Below are positions 1 to 10,672 of a DNA stretch of 64,000 nucleotides, in pieces. Below the pieces are notes generated by a model. The model ran no database searches. It saw only the letters and a program-made list of their open reading frames with translations, and was not told the origin of the DNA. The stretch lies in NCBI GenBank assembly GCA_014529385.2, contig CM043948.1:26663768-26727767 (forward strand), written 5' to 3'. The position numbers and the translations under genes were made by a program. Positions within the stretch are counted from its first letter, which is position 1; every line of letters begins with the position of its first letter. Origin of the DNA: Adiantum capillus-veneris (taxonomy: Eukaryota; Streptophyta; Polypodiopsida; Polypodiales; Pteridaceae).

Positions 1-1729
1 CATCTGAATAGGAACTATGTTGTATCCCTCCTCATCACAAAAGTGGGTGGGTGTGGACTCGTTAATACATACGTCCATAGTAGTCAAAATTTGAGTCCAC
101 TCAAATGGTTTGAACAAATGTTTTGGAAAGGATTCTGGTACATATTCCACATCGTTTATCTCTCGATCTAATATGAAATCTTCTCTTTGTAAACTACCAC
201 TCTTAGAAGATCCACACATCCAAATTGGAGTGTCTTTACATAACCATGATGGCAGCTTAGATTATGTTTCTGAATCCAAATCCTAGAATGGTGTCCTCAG
301 AACAACCTTCTAGGAATGATCCTTCACTTCACCCGTGTAATTGATCCAACTTGTTTCAAGTAAAGAAATTCGTTTCCCCAATCTTGAATCAAATTTATCT
401 CTCATAAAAGGTCTTCCCAGAATGATTTCATAATTCAATTTTTTCCCAAAATCTATAATGGCAAATGTATGCTGGTAGTCAATTTCACAAGAGCTGACAA
501 TCACCTTTTTAAGTAAGCCCATTGGTTTCTCAATATACCCATCTGTTGGTTTCAATTTCATTCGTGTTTGTCTAATTGTTGCCTTTTTCCAGGCTTCCCA
601 GATTTCTTTTGTTGCTATGGCTATACCTGCCCCACTGTTGAGAACAACCATGGTTGTCACATCGTTGTACTATACTGGAAGGGTGTGTTTCCTTCATAGT
701 AATCTCCAACTTTGTTCACGGACACGGATTTCACAATCTTTGTTTGCAATTCTTCAAGGTTTTCCTTGATTAATCCCATTCAGACTATCTTTTCCATGGT
801 TTATTGCAGATCCCTCTATAGATGTGGTCTTATCTTGAGTAGCTCACCCAATGTGATAGTACACTGAATATAAGTTGATATGATTGACTGCAAATTCTCC
901 ACATCCAAAGTCTGCTTTGGTCAATTTTGTTGTTTTATAGACTACTATTGACTTTTATTCATTTTCACCTAGGTATGAGGATAATTTTTAAAGAGTCCGA
1001 GATTTTGATAAGCTTGACTGCTCTGATTCCCCAATCTCCATACAAAGATTGTTCATCTAGTTCCATAGGTGGTTAATCTAGCCACACTTCTTTGGTTAGA
1101 TCCAATTTCAGAGTCAAGCTTCTGTCCTTCACTTCTCTGACTCGTTCCCACATGTGGTTTGGCCAATCTTCCTCAACTAAGGGAACTCCATCTACACCCT
1201 CCTCACTTTTTGGAACTATTAATTTAGGTATGCCAGTTTTTGCTAGAGTTTCCCTGAACTCCTTAATACCCTACATTTTTCCCTTGTCTGATTTGGTCCC
1301 AATTTTTACTCGTTTTCCTATGAATTTCACTTTTGGCTTTTGTTCCTCCATCATAGATTGCATAATTTGTACTAAATTTTTGAAAGCTTCAAGCTTGGCA
1401 GCTTCCATGCCATGTGTTTGATAATTCTTCCATTTCATTTCCAATGTCTGATATGCTTAGAAAGCTTCCAAGGCCGCATTGATTGGTTCATATATTTTGT
1501 CTACCAATATGGATCCTCTTGAACTTGGTTTTGATTCTTTAAATTCCGATGTCAATGTCTGAGTCACTTCCCCTACTCTTTTCTAGACCTTCTCCTTGAT
1601 TTCCCTTCGTTGTTTTTGTCTTCTAAGATGATATCATTTGCATCGTTTTTTTTTGGAGTCTTTCGAAGGTCTGCTGGGTGTATCCAATCCGCTTACATTG
1701 TTCTGTCTATTTTTCTTGGGATCAGCCAT
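1..1729 (-). pseudogene. Ty3/gypsy gag-pro fragment (same family as 61-64 kb)
   Basis: Minus-strand remnant of the gag/protease part of a Ty3/gypsy polyprotein. Bases 1-300 align by eye with about 61190-61480: both give the same order of acidic and hydrophobic blocks after the protease. The protease lies at 310-660. Bases 660-1729 hold the upstream linker, beginning at a MADPKK-type methionine at 1729 and rich in Lys/Glu. Several in-frame stops and frameshifts break it, so it is not functional. The 3' part (RT onward) lies outside the window or is lost. The junction with the plus-strand gypsy remnant is between about 1730 and 1830. Confidence 0.7.
310..660 (-). pseudogene. Retropepsin-like protease domain with Asp-to-Asn active site
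   Basis: A 116-residue open stretch. It matches the protease of the right-hand element (61117-62130) in order: active-site loop, then RMKL...DGY.E.P.G.L, then the EIILGRPFMR flap/C-terminal block. The active-site triplet reads LNSGAG where the relative has LDSGGG, so the catalytic Asp is Asn. By family knowledge this abolishes aspartic protease activity. The domain polyproteins of Ty3/gypsy elements use this enzyme to mature Gag and Pol. The call is clear; the loss of the Asp fits the decay of the whole fragment. Confidence 0.8.
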
Positions 1730-1833
1730 CCCCGAGTGCCAACAGCTGACCGACTTATATGCTATTTGATATTGATGGGGTCTTCTTGGAAGCAGTAGCT
1801 GAATTGTAGTAGATCAAAGTCCCAGTTTATGCC

Positions 1834-2570
1834 TTGACCAAAAGCGAGAAGTCTACAATAGAAACTATCTTGAGGAACACCTTTCAAAAAGTCTTCCTTT
1901 ACGACGTGCTAAAGCTCGATGTAAATCTAAGAAGTGACACCCTTACAATCATTCAGTCTTTGTATCCGGGTGCAGGGCCTAGTGGCAGGCATCTCTTTGT
2001 ACTCAGAGTCTTACAAGATTTCCTATCCTGCCGCTCCCCTCACCGATTACAAGAGTCCTCATCTCATTGTATCTATTCTTGGGTGCCAATTCTCCGGTGT
2101 CATAGTCCATGGTGGATCTGGCATCAATCTGATGCCCGAGTTCACTATGTTGGCTTTAGGTCTACAGCCTACCCGCCCTGCTCCCTTCACAGTTACATTG
2201 GCTGACCAGAGGACAGTCTACCCAGTGGGCATGGTGGACAAGGTGTGCTTATGCAGGTATAAGACTTCACATTTAACTTGGATTTTGTTGTGGTTCGTCT
2301 TCCCTAGGTTGAGGGAGGATTTCCTTTGCTCATCGGTAGACCATGGCTGTGGCACACTAAAGCACTTCACGATTGGGGAAACGACACCATGTGGATACAT
2401 ACTCTTGGCTCCCCAATGAGACCAGTTCAACTTGAAGGAGGTATGGATCCATTGGTTCATCATAGCTCTTTGTCAGTGGAGTCCCAACCCCGACCTGGAA
2501 CAACCTACCCCACCTGAGGGGTTTGACAAAGATCTACTGTAGTGGGTTGGAGGCTACCACATCGTTGACA
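1834..2570 (+). pseudogene. Plus-strand Ty3/gypsy protease remnant (element A, part 1)
   Basis: Retropepsin-like region in two frames. The first frame (about 1934-2300) has a VIVHGGSGINLM active-site-like loop, where related plant elements have VLIDGGSG, so the catalytic Asp is His. ADQR...PVGMVD follows. The second frame (2326-2517) has MLIGRPWLW...HDWG, the usual end of the fold. A frameshift near 2300-2330 separates them. The reading continues after a 16.2-kb nested insertion at 18778, past a DNA transposon, and on to the pre-RT region at 20352-20821. Element A is truncated there by a younger LTR. Confidence 0.75.
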
Positions 2571-2575
2571 TGCTA

Positions 2576-2622
2576 TGATGGGAGAGCTTGGTTAAGGAGG
2601 GTGTAGGCGACAAGAATCCATG

Positions 2623-2721
<99 letters not shown>

Positions 2722-2914
2722 AAAGCAGAACAAGAGAGAATAGAGAGTAACTCGACACACAAAAACGATACACTATATTCACTACAAAAACCTTACAATA
2801 TAAGAAAGATGAGCCATGCAAAACTTCTAAAAAGGAGTGAAGTTCATCTACATGCTCCATAAAGGAGTGTTCCCATGGGCTGACATCAAAGTAAATGAGG
2901 GCTGAAACCCAACC

Positions 2915-2915
<1 letters not shown>
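2576..2915 (-). repeat. 3' LTR of the gag-only element
   Basis: On the minus strand it starts TGGTTGGG and ends CCCATCA. It matches 18477-18772 along its length. The length difference (340 versus 296 bp) comes almost wholly from a longer internal (GA)n tract (2625-2719 versus 18526-18576). Flanked on the left by the TSD TGCTA. Confidence 0.9.
2625..2719. repeat. (GA)n microsatellite inside an LTR
   Basis: About 95 bp of uninterrupted GA dinucleotides, part of the LTR itself because the partner LTR has a shorter GA tract at the same place. It makes spurious Ser-Leu and Glu-Arg open frames. Confidence 0.97.

Positions 2916-2948
<33 letters not shown>
2916..2948 (-). other. Polypurine tract of the gag-only element
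   Basis: Thirty-three consecutive C on the plus strand, that is poly-G on the coding strand, directly before the 3' LTR start. This is where the plus-strand primer tract is expected. A run this long has probably expanded by slippage after insertion. Confidence 0.75.
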
Positions 2949-2950
<2 letters not shown>

Positions 2951-3299
2951 GCCCGAATCACTCTCATGATATCTTGAGTTTTTGGTGAACTAAAAAACCG
3001 TGAGTTTTAGGTTCTCTCACAACCAAGGATTTTGGTGTATCCATAACCTGGTGCTATGATAGTGAACCCCCCCTTGAATAGATATGGTGTAGGTTGAAAA
3101 ATTAGCTACCAACAAATGGAGTTTTTGGTTCACTGCCAAACCTTGGGTTTAAGGTGTACTTAATAACCTCACGAGAAGTGCAACCAAAAATAGGACTTGA
3201 ACAGAAGCTGGTAGTTTGGGAGGTCTTACCATTCATGTGTAGCACTATCTATAACACGTACAATTTATTTTGACTAGGAAAAACATAAAAAGAGTTGAT

Positions 3300-4141
3300 C
3301 TAAAGAACATCACTGCCAACATATAATATTTGAGATTCAGTGTCTCCATCAATTACATGAATATGATTTTTACCCTTTTGAAAGCATCTATTTGAAGGAT
3401 GATTTGTCTTACCACAATGAACACAAGGATGATTTGTCTTACCACAATGAACACAAGGATTCTTCTTGAAACAGTTCTTTGTTTGGTGATTGTTGCACCC
3501 ACAAATGGCACAAGATCAGGTACCAATGGATGGTCAAGTTGAAGCTGAGGTAGAAGCACAATTAGTGACTGCATAGGCACTGTGAGTATCAGAAGAACTG
3601 ATGGGGGATACTGTAGGGGAGACTATATATGCTCTAGGAAAAATGGGAGAATAGGTATGGGATAACCTTTTTTCTTCTTCCTACAATGAATTGATGATAC
3701 CATCTAAGGAGGGTAGCGGATATTTCTCTTTTAAAACAGTAACAATCTGATGGAATTCATCAGGAAAACTTTTAAACAAAACAACTATGAGATCTTCTTC
3801 TAGCACTGGGGCTTCAACATAAACAAGTTGAGTTTTACTGCTCTTCAATTGGTTAGCTAAAGATGTAATGTTTTCATCGGCAAGCATAGCAAGAGAGTAC
3901 ATCTCCATCTTTACACTCATCATTGAATACTTAGCTTTATCACCAAAAACCTTCTCTGGCTATATCCAGGCAGCACTAGAAGTTTGCACGTCATCTAAGT
4001 AGTGAATAAAGTCATCTTCGAGAGATGTCAAAATAATACCGAATGCTTGTTCATCTTTGCATTGTTGCTCAACAGAGAGTGCTCTCGTAACTACAACAGA
4101 TGTGCTGGCTTCGTCGGTTGATAAGGGTTTCACGACACTCC
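3300..4141 (-). pseudogene. Copia-type gag (UBN2-like), main part with zinc knuckles
   Basis: Gag capsid and nucleocapsid region. The reading runs from 4141 through AFGIILTSLEDDF and the W near 3960, to the KSFPDEFH block (about 3760). CCHC zinc knuckles sit at about 3400-3510: CAICGCNNHQTKNC fits C-x2-C-x4-H-x4-C and CVHCGKTNHPSNRC fits it again. The frame ends at a stop near 3300. It is interrupted by in-frame stops and frameshifts, and the second knuckle is partly duplicated by a 30-bp tandem repeat. The N-terminus is at 17534-17626, across the nested gypsy. Role: packages element RNA in virus-like particles. Confidence 0.85.
3395..3454. repeat. 30-bp tandem duplication in the gag zinc knuckle
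   Basis: Two adjacent identical 30-bp units containing GATTTGTCTTACCACAATGA. The length is a multiple of three, so ten residues (CVHCGKTNHP) are repeated in frame and half a zinc knuckle is added. Confidence 0.9.
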
Positions 4142-4717
4142 TGTGCATGTCTGTCGCACGTGTCAATGCAAGGAACTTGCCGATACACTGTGTGCGAGCC
4201 ACAAATGTCTCCAAGCACACAACCAGACTAATCTAGCAAGCTCAAGAGAGCAAGGGTGTGTCACTCACCGCTCTACGCTCGCCTTCATGGAGGATTCCTC
4301 ACCACAAAGAAGAAGGAGCCGCTGCCGTGCCACGCTCGACTGCTTCGCCGCCGTCGCCGCAATGCTCGATCACACACACACACTCTCTCTCTCTCTCTCA
4401 CATACACACACACACAAGGAGGTGAAGAAGAAGAAGATGGAGATGGAGATGGAGCAAGAGCACTCTTCTATTGCACAAATGAAAGAATGAGTGAATTTTA
4501 GGTTTAGTTGACTTTTATATGCGCTCGTCCCATTCACACTTGGGCGCCCATGCTTAGCCAACTAACCCTTGAATGTTCCAGTTAGAGTGCGCCTCTCATC
4601 GGCGATCACTCTACCCTTTTCCTATTGGACCGACAAGCCCAATACCTAGCTCTACCAAATAAATAATACGGCGTTTGTTGTAGGCGATAGGGTGTCTGTG
4701 AGCCGCGAGGGTTAACA
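4142..4717 (-). repeat. 3' LTR of gypsy G1
   Basis: Matches 16924-17533 with scattered substitutions and a shorter internal (CT)n(CA)n tract (4370-4416). Ends TG/CA, flanked on the left by the TSD ACTCC. It splits the older copia-type gag. Confidence 0.93.
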
Positions 4718-4731
4718 TGCCCCCCTTCTTG
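4718..4731 (-). other. Polypurine tract of gypsy G1
   Basis: On the minus strand AAGAAGGGGGGCA lies directly before the 3' LTR start TGTTAAC, the expected plus-strand primer position. Confidence 0.8.
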
Positions 4732-6555
4732 ATTTAGATTCCGTCCTTGGAAGCTATTGAGTTGAAGCTCATTCGTCGAGGTGGAAGAGCACATTAGAAA
4801 AAGTTTGGACTCAAAAATGGGCCTTGTAAGAGCTGTTGATGTGGCATAGCTTTCAAAAAGTGGGGATCGGTAAATTTTTTGCAAATAAGATCCAAACTTA
4901 TCAGAGGTTGGATATTTAGAATCTACTCTTCAAATGCTATCTATTGATATATAGCATGCATGTATCGGACATTGCCTTCATGTAGATCTAGAAAAAGGTG
5001 ATTTTAGATTACCGTAACGGTAACAAAACCTGGGTGATTGAAAAAAATGGGCATAACTTTCATAGAAGTCATCCAAAATTTTCCGACCTTGGCTCTTTAG
5101 AATCCATTTTTCAAGAACTTTCCAATGATAGGTCATATCATGGGGTTCTAAGCAATATTTAGAGGGGTCTACCGTGTTGCTTTTTTTTGTACAACTTTGA
5201 TGATGTGGCACTCTTAAAAGGCCCAAAAATGAGTTCAAAATTTTCCTAATGATTTGAGATGAATGTCCTTAGCCTTCTTCAGTCATCTGCAAAATCAAAC
5301 AACATTGGAACAGTGATTGCATTCTCATATACAGTTAAAAAGCATATGCGGTTGTAGACATACAAATTGATTGGTAGCAGAATTTTAAACTATTTATCAA
5401 CAATAAACATTAAATTTTAATATAATCAAATGCATTAATTGTAAAGGTCAAAAACTAGACATGTCTGGGGTTGCCAATTTAACGATCGAAAGAGAATAGA
5501 GGTCAACTATTAATACCATGGGCAAGCTTCTCAATTTTCTCTGGTCAATTAGGTTGTTTAATCGCAAGAGCTAAGTATTTCATGTCCGAGGGCTGACTAG
5601 AGGCTATTCCTAGAAGACCTTGTAGTTAAACTACGATAAAAGGAATTTCTCATGAAATCATTGCCTTACTTATTTACTTTTCTTTGACCCCCTCCAAGTC
5701 TTTTCACAATGATTCAATTTCGATGTGTGTGCTTATTTTGTATGCCTTGGGTTTTTTGCTTTTCAAGGAAAAGCATCCACATTGGGAACCTCTAGGGCTC
5801 TAGTACCATAGGCGATACATGTGAATGAAGTACTAGATCAAGCTGAGATTTCTCTTCCAGCTTAAGATTTTACATTGTGGCACTTTGATTTTCTTTTGTT
5901 TGTTCATTTTCATCATTTTAGTTTTGTAGCTTTGGGGGGTCATATAACACTGTTACCCGCCCCAGGCTCATCACACTAGTAAACTCTCTTTATCATATTT
6001 AAGCTAAAGGTCAATAGCGACTAAGCCCACTAGAAAGCCCTTTTACATTGCACACAATGCTCCCTAAATCGGATTAAGAACCTAAGTAGCCATTGATTAT
6101 TAGGAAGGCATTCCCCATGGTATTAAGAGAAAATCTCTAACGCCTAGCTTGGTCAAACTAGCTTAGTTGGACTGCTTGATTTTTACACCTAGACAAGTGA
6201 TTATGACAAAGAATTACATTGAATTTAATGTTTGATACTAAGCAAATGCGGTGAATATAATGCTACCAATCACAATTAAATCAGACCAACATGGATGCAA
6301 AAAAGAGAAGGGGCAATGCTAATGGAGAAGAAACACCTGTTTGTTTGATGATCGCGCTTGATTTGAAGTGTGAACGAGAGAAAGATTCCATGAAGGTCCA
6401 AATCCTAACAACAACAACACGTTCCTATACACACTAGGAAACACAAAGAATACCTCTAGGAGGCACATTAGTGGGAAAAGGTACCAACCCTTATTGAACA
6501 CAATTTAAAAAACATGAGGAACCCTAACCTAATTATTTGCACTCCCCCTAGAGAG
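4732..6555 (-). other. 3' non-coding region of gypsy G1
   Basis: AT-rich stretch between the last recognisable frame of G1 and its purine tract. I see only short frames with no family signature and no internal repeats. Long 3' untranslated regions here are common in large plant gypsy elements; whether it has a role is unknown. Confidence 0.6.
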
Positions 6556-7014
6556 TCAAGGGAATATGATATTGTAGAGATTGGGGGGAAACCCTAAGGC
6601 TAAAATTCTATCCTTGTCATCGAGAAAAACAAAGTCATCATCCGTGAGACCATATGTGCCATCCGTATAATCATGTAAATCTTCTTCATCATCAGAGGCA
6701 CCAATGTTTACTAAGAAGGTCACTAGACGCCTATAGTCATCTTGGTCAGAATGGTAGACTTGTGCAATGGGAGAGATACTCTCTACTAGGTATGGATCAG
6801 TCATGGTCAAGAGACGTATCAGCCATTCTAACTCCTCAAAATTCCCCACACATGCTAGCGTACCTACCAAATCCCATTCATAGGCAAGCATCGAAAAGAC
6901 CATGTGAAACACTTGTGAAAAGTAACGAGGGTATCTCTCACCCAAGGCAAGAGTGGATGACTCTAGTTTAGTAGCCATATTTGTACACACAGATAGATGA
7001 TGGTTAGAGTGCAA
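6556..7014 (-). CDS. Unknown 152-aa ORF in the 3' part of gypsy G1
   Basis: I do not recognise this protein. It is open for 152 codons, longer than most frames around it, in the sense direction of the element. The middle is hydrophobic (FSMLAYEWDLVGTLACVG) and the second half acidic (ASDDEEDLHDYTD...DDDFVFLDD). It lies about 0.5 kb after the end of the second-protease extension. It could be the detached tail of the pol extension, a separate small element protein, or chance. No relative was seen by eye in the second gypsy element of this window. Confidence 0.35.
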   Translation of the reverse strand: MHSNHHLSVCTNMATKLESSTLALGERYPRYFSQVFHMVFSMLAYEWDLVGTLACVGNFEELEWLIRLLTMTDPYLVESISPIAQVYHSDQDDYRRLVTFLVNIGASDDEEDLHDYTDGTYGLTDDDFVFLDDKDRILALGFPPNLYNIIFP

Positions 7015-7499
7015 ATATTACAAGGGTCGTGTTCTTGTGCATAATGTTTTTTATGATTTTGTGTTATGTATAGAACTTGTAGTATCCACATTATTGTTTG
7101 GTGGCTCTTGCTCTTTTACTTTTTTATCTTGTTTTTGTGAGTATAAGGCTTTATATATACATACCCTAGGATTGGAGATTGAGAGGTCAGGGAGGAAGGT
7201 TGAGAGGGAAGCAAGTGAATGATGGATGTCAGCAAACACTCCCCCCTTCCTTAGGTAGATCATACCTTTTGGAATGATGTAGTCACCTTTTGAAACCAAT
7301 TGTTCCAAGTTGTTATGGATGAAGGCTTTAACCAATAGTTTTTGACCACCCTATGCATTTCATCTAGTTGCAAGGGTGGTAAGGTACTCTCCCATGATTT
7401 TATTTCCAACGTTGTTGTAGGTGGTGAACTTACAACGGGAGGTGTAAATTCTTCCTTGTTTGTATGGATATGTACAATGGTAGGTGGAGGTTGTGTCGA

Positions 7500-8681
7500 A
7501 GCTTCTATTTCCGTATAGAAACTGCATGAAGAGCAAGAAGCTTCATTTGACTTCCATGTTCCTAAGCTAGGTGGAACAAATCGTTCTTTCTTTGGTACCC
7601 AAACTAGCTCTGGAGCGGGTGTATAGAATTACGTGAATTTTTCCTTTCCGTGATTTTCAAATTTTTTTGGAGCCACAGGATTGGGCTTACATGGGCCAGA
7701 TGACAGGTAAGAGTACAATTTACGTTTGGGTACCCAGATTTGATCATTTCCTTCACAGTATCCTTGGGCTTCCAATAGTTTTTTCGGAATCCATTGCAAC
7801 ATTTTCTTACTTTTCTTGGAGCGAGTGGGAGGTTTCTTACGAGGCTTCTGTTTTTTAGCATCAGCCATGGTCACTAAAGAAGCTTTAGGGACCCACTTGT
7901 ATGTTTTCTTTGTTATATTAGGATGGGTCTTGTGTGTCTCAAGATTTCTTTCAACTACATCAGTTGAAGCTCTAGAGACTTGGGCTATGGGGACGTATGG
8001 TTCAACCTCCTGGACATGCAATGTCTTGGGTTTTATTTCCTTAAGAGGCAATATCTCAGGGACTATGGCTTGAGTGGTAGGGCTAAGAGTTGGTTTTTGT
8101 GTTGTGACACCCCCCGTCCCCCAATCAATAGTGCATTTGGTGGCTATCATCCACGTGCGTCCTAGGTTTATATTACCCTCTATAGTTCCAGTAGGCATGA
8201 CCAAAAAGTCTTGAGCTACAACCCCATTGTCATAACTGACAGAAGTGTGTCAGATTCCAAAAACCGCAGTTTTTTTCTTGTTGACACCCTTGACTTGGAT
8301 AATACTCTCAGATAGAGGTGGCTTCCCTAACTGACATTAAACTCCATATGACAACATATTATACTTAGCACCCGTGTCCAATAAGGCGTTATATAGCCCT
8401 TTTCCATAGGCACTATTTAACTCAATAGGGTATCGTAGAGGCATGTCAGAGTCCAACCAATCATCCTCTCTTTCAACGTGGAATGCATGTGTAACTCCAA
8501 GGTTAGCCTCTCGTTGGCGTCTTATGCATTGTTGGCACTCTTTCGCCTCAGCTTGAGCTTGTATCTTTTTCAATTTTGTTTGATCCTTGGCTGACTTTTT
8601 CTGATGGATGGCACATAGCTCTTCCTGGCTTAGAGGATCATAGTACCTTTTAAATTTGCTCCCATTGAAGAATCCAATGGT
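7500..8681 (-). pseudogene. In-frame pol extension: second retropepsin-like domain plus WVPK repeats (G1)
   Basis: This region is in the same frame as the integrase C-terminus, parted from it only by one stop codon (8682). After NGSKFKRYYDPLSQEEL come a Lys/Gln-rich helix-like stretch and LLDTGAKYNML (Asp codon 8376-8378), a retropepsin DTG motif. A block with GVVAQDFLVMP and then INLGRTWM...IDWG (about 8200-8105) is the expected second half of that fold. The tail is Lys-rich with four spaced W-V/I-P-K motifs (about 7940, 7800, 7730, 7590). Internal stops occur near 8337, 8250 and 7629. Gypsy pol normally ends after integrase and has its protease before RT. The same extension exists in G2 (56245-57306). 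Function unknown. Confidence 0.72.
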
Positions 8682-9745
8682 TTATACTCCATCAAGAGTC
8701 TCCACATGAATGGTTCCTTGTGGGGTGATCTCACATACTCTATATGGTCCTTTTCCCGCATATTTCAACTTTTCCTTTTCGTTACGCACTCCATACATAA
8801 GGACTTTATCACCAACATTGATATCTTTGTTCTTTAGATGACGGTCAAACCATTTCTTCCTCCTATCTTTCTCAACAAGTGCATTTCGCATAGCTAATTG
8901 CCTCTCTTCATCTAGCCTTTCAAGGATATATAATTGCTCAACTAAGGGGTTACCATCCCAAACTTCTTGAGAAGATACTCAAAGACTAGGAACGACAAAC
9001 TCTCATGGCATAACTGCTTCTTGGCCATACACCATCTTAAACAGTGTGCAACTAATGGAAATTTTGTATGCAGTACGATAAGCCCATAAAGATGAAGTTA
9101 GCTTTAACCCCCAATCTATGCGATGAGCTTCCACCGTTTTGGTCAAGATAGAGATTAAGGTTTTATTGGTGCTCTCAGCTTGGCCATTTGCTTGTGGATA
9201 ATAAGGTGTGGACTGATGGTGATCTACCATGAAGTTGGTAGTGAGTTCTTTGATTACTCCATTTATAAAATGAGTACCATTGTCACTCACAATCTCAAAG
9301 GGACAACCAAATCTTGTAATAATGTTCTCAAAGAGAAACTTGGCAGTTGACCTTGCATCAGCTTTACATGTCGCCTTGGCTTCCACCCACTTTGTTACAG
9401 AGTTAGTGGCAACGATAATATATCAAAATTGAGTGCTACGAGTTGTCGGACTAATTGGGCCTACAAAGTCCAAACCCCATTTTTCAAATGGTTGAGTCAC
9501 TTTAACAGGATGTAAGGGCATCCTATCCTTTCATTGTGTGATCTTGTAATGTTGGCATTCATCACATGCTTTTGCAAAAAGTGATGCATCCTTGAATAAG
9601 GTTGGCCACCAATAGCATGATTGCAACACCTTTCTAGCTGTTAGTTCCCCCAAGAAATGTCCTCCGGCTATACCCATGTGGGCTTCTTGCAGTATGTACA
9701 AATACTCATCCTCATGGGCACAACGTCTAAGAATATCGTCCTTCC
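8682..9745 (-). pseudogene. Integrase of gypsy G1
   Basis: The N-terminal zinc-binding part has HMGIAGGHF and then CDECQ, an HHCC-type module. The catalytic core keeps all three acidic positions: LDFVGP, SDNGTHF and the Glu in GQAEST. The C-terminal part, 8891-8682, has GDKVLMY and GPYRVCEI, the GPF/GPY-type module. Stops occur near 9530 and 9420, and the core is open from 9386 to 9003. Integrase joins element cDNA to host DNA. The frame does not end with the domain but continues into the extension at 7500-8681. Confidence 0.9.
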
Positions 9746-10672
9746 CTAGCCTGTAGAGATTTCTTGCAATGAAAGAGTAGGTTCACATTCTTTCAATAGT
9801 TTTTGAGCTATGTCCTTACGAAGCTCTTTGGGTGGAAAACCATTAATTAGAAATTTCACAATCTTCTCACTCCATTCAGGTATGGTTTCGACTAGGAATA
9901 GAGAATCGGGTAATTCATCATCGACTCCATTAGGGGCTTCACCATTGGGTATGCGAGACAAATGATCCGCCATGACATGTCTTTTACCAGGTCTCACCAC
10001 AATGGTAAAATCAAACTCAAGGAGAATTAGCAACCATCGTGTAATTCTTCCTGTGGAACAAGGTTTATTTACGAGATACAACAAGTCTTGATGATCAACA
10101 TAGAAAACAAACTTGTTGGCCAGAAGGTAATAGCGAAATTTCTTCATTGCATAAATCATACCTAAACCTTCTCGCTCTGTAGTGGTGTAGTTTCTCTCAT
10201 CATCGTTCAATTGACGACTTGCAAAGCTGATGGGGTAGTCCAATTTATGTTCTCTTCGTTGAGCTGGCACACACCCAATAGCAAAGTTTGATGCATCAAT
10301 ATGCACATGGAAAATTATATTCCAATCGCGCACTCGTAGAATAGCAGCGCTAGTCAAGGTCTTTTTCAATGACTCATAAGCATGGTCACACTCCACGGTC
10401 CAGTGGAACTCAATAAGAAGCTTGTACAAAGGACGAGCTATCTCGACAAAGTTTAAAATAAACCATCGGTAATAACCAACATGGCCCATGAACCTTTGAA
10501 CTCCCTTATAGTTTGTAGGTGGTGGCAATTCAACAATGGCTTTAATTTTGCTCTCATCTGTGGAAATCCCATTTTTGTACACTATATGCCCTAAAATGAC
10601 TCCATGTTTAACCCAAAATTGGCATTCGCAAGGACTTAAGGAGATGCGATACAATCTGCACTTCTCAAACAC
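9746..10672 (-). pseudogene. RT thumb and RNase H of gypsy G1
   Basis: 308 open codons. The start carries the RT connection (GHIVYKNGISTDESK, then RFMGHVGYYRWFI). RNase H follows, with HIDASNFAIGC for the first catalytic Asp, REGLGMIYAMKKFRYYL for the Glu region, FYVDHQDLLYL for the second Asp, and MADHLSR at the end. RNase H removes RNA from the RNA:DNA hybrid. It is one base-shift away from the RT frame at 10636-11547; the overlap near 10650 marks the frameshift. Confidence 0.92.

Noticed and set aside
2554-2950. Open frames of Ser-Leu or Glu-Arg repeats, here and at 29797-30137, 30349-32661, 46722-46910, 49064-49429
   Set aside because: They are translations of (GA)n or (TG)n tracts; no start context or non-repeat domain supports a protein.
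3395-3454. CRISPR-like direct repeats, here and in other short tandem pairs
   Set aside because: Only two adjacent copies with no spacers, in eukaryotic DNA.
7604-7861. Separate 85-codon protein on the minus strand
   Set aside because: Shadow of the WVPK extension in another frame.
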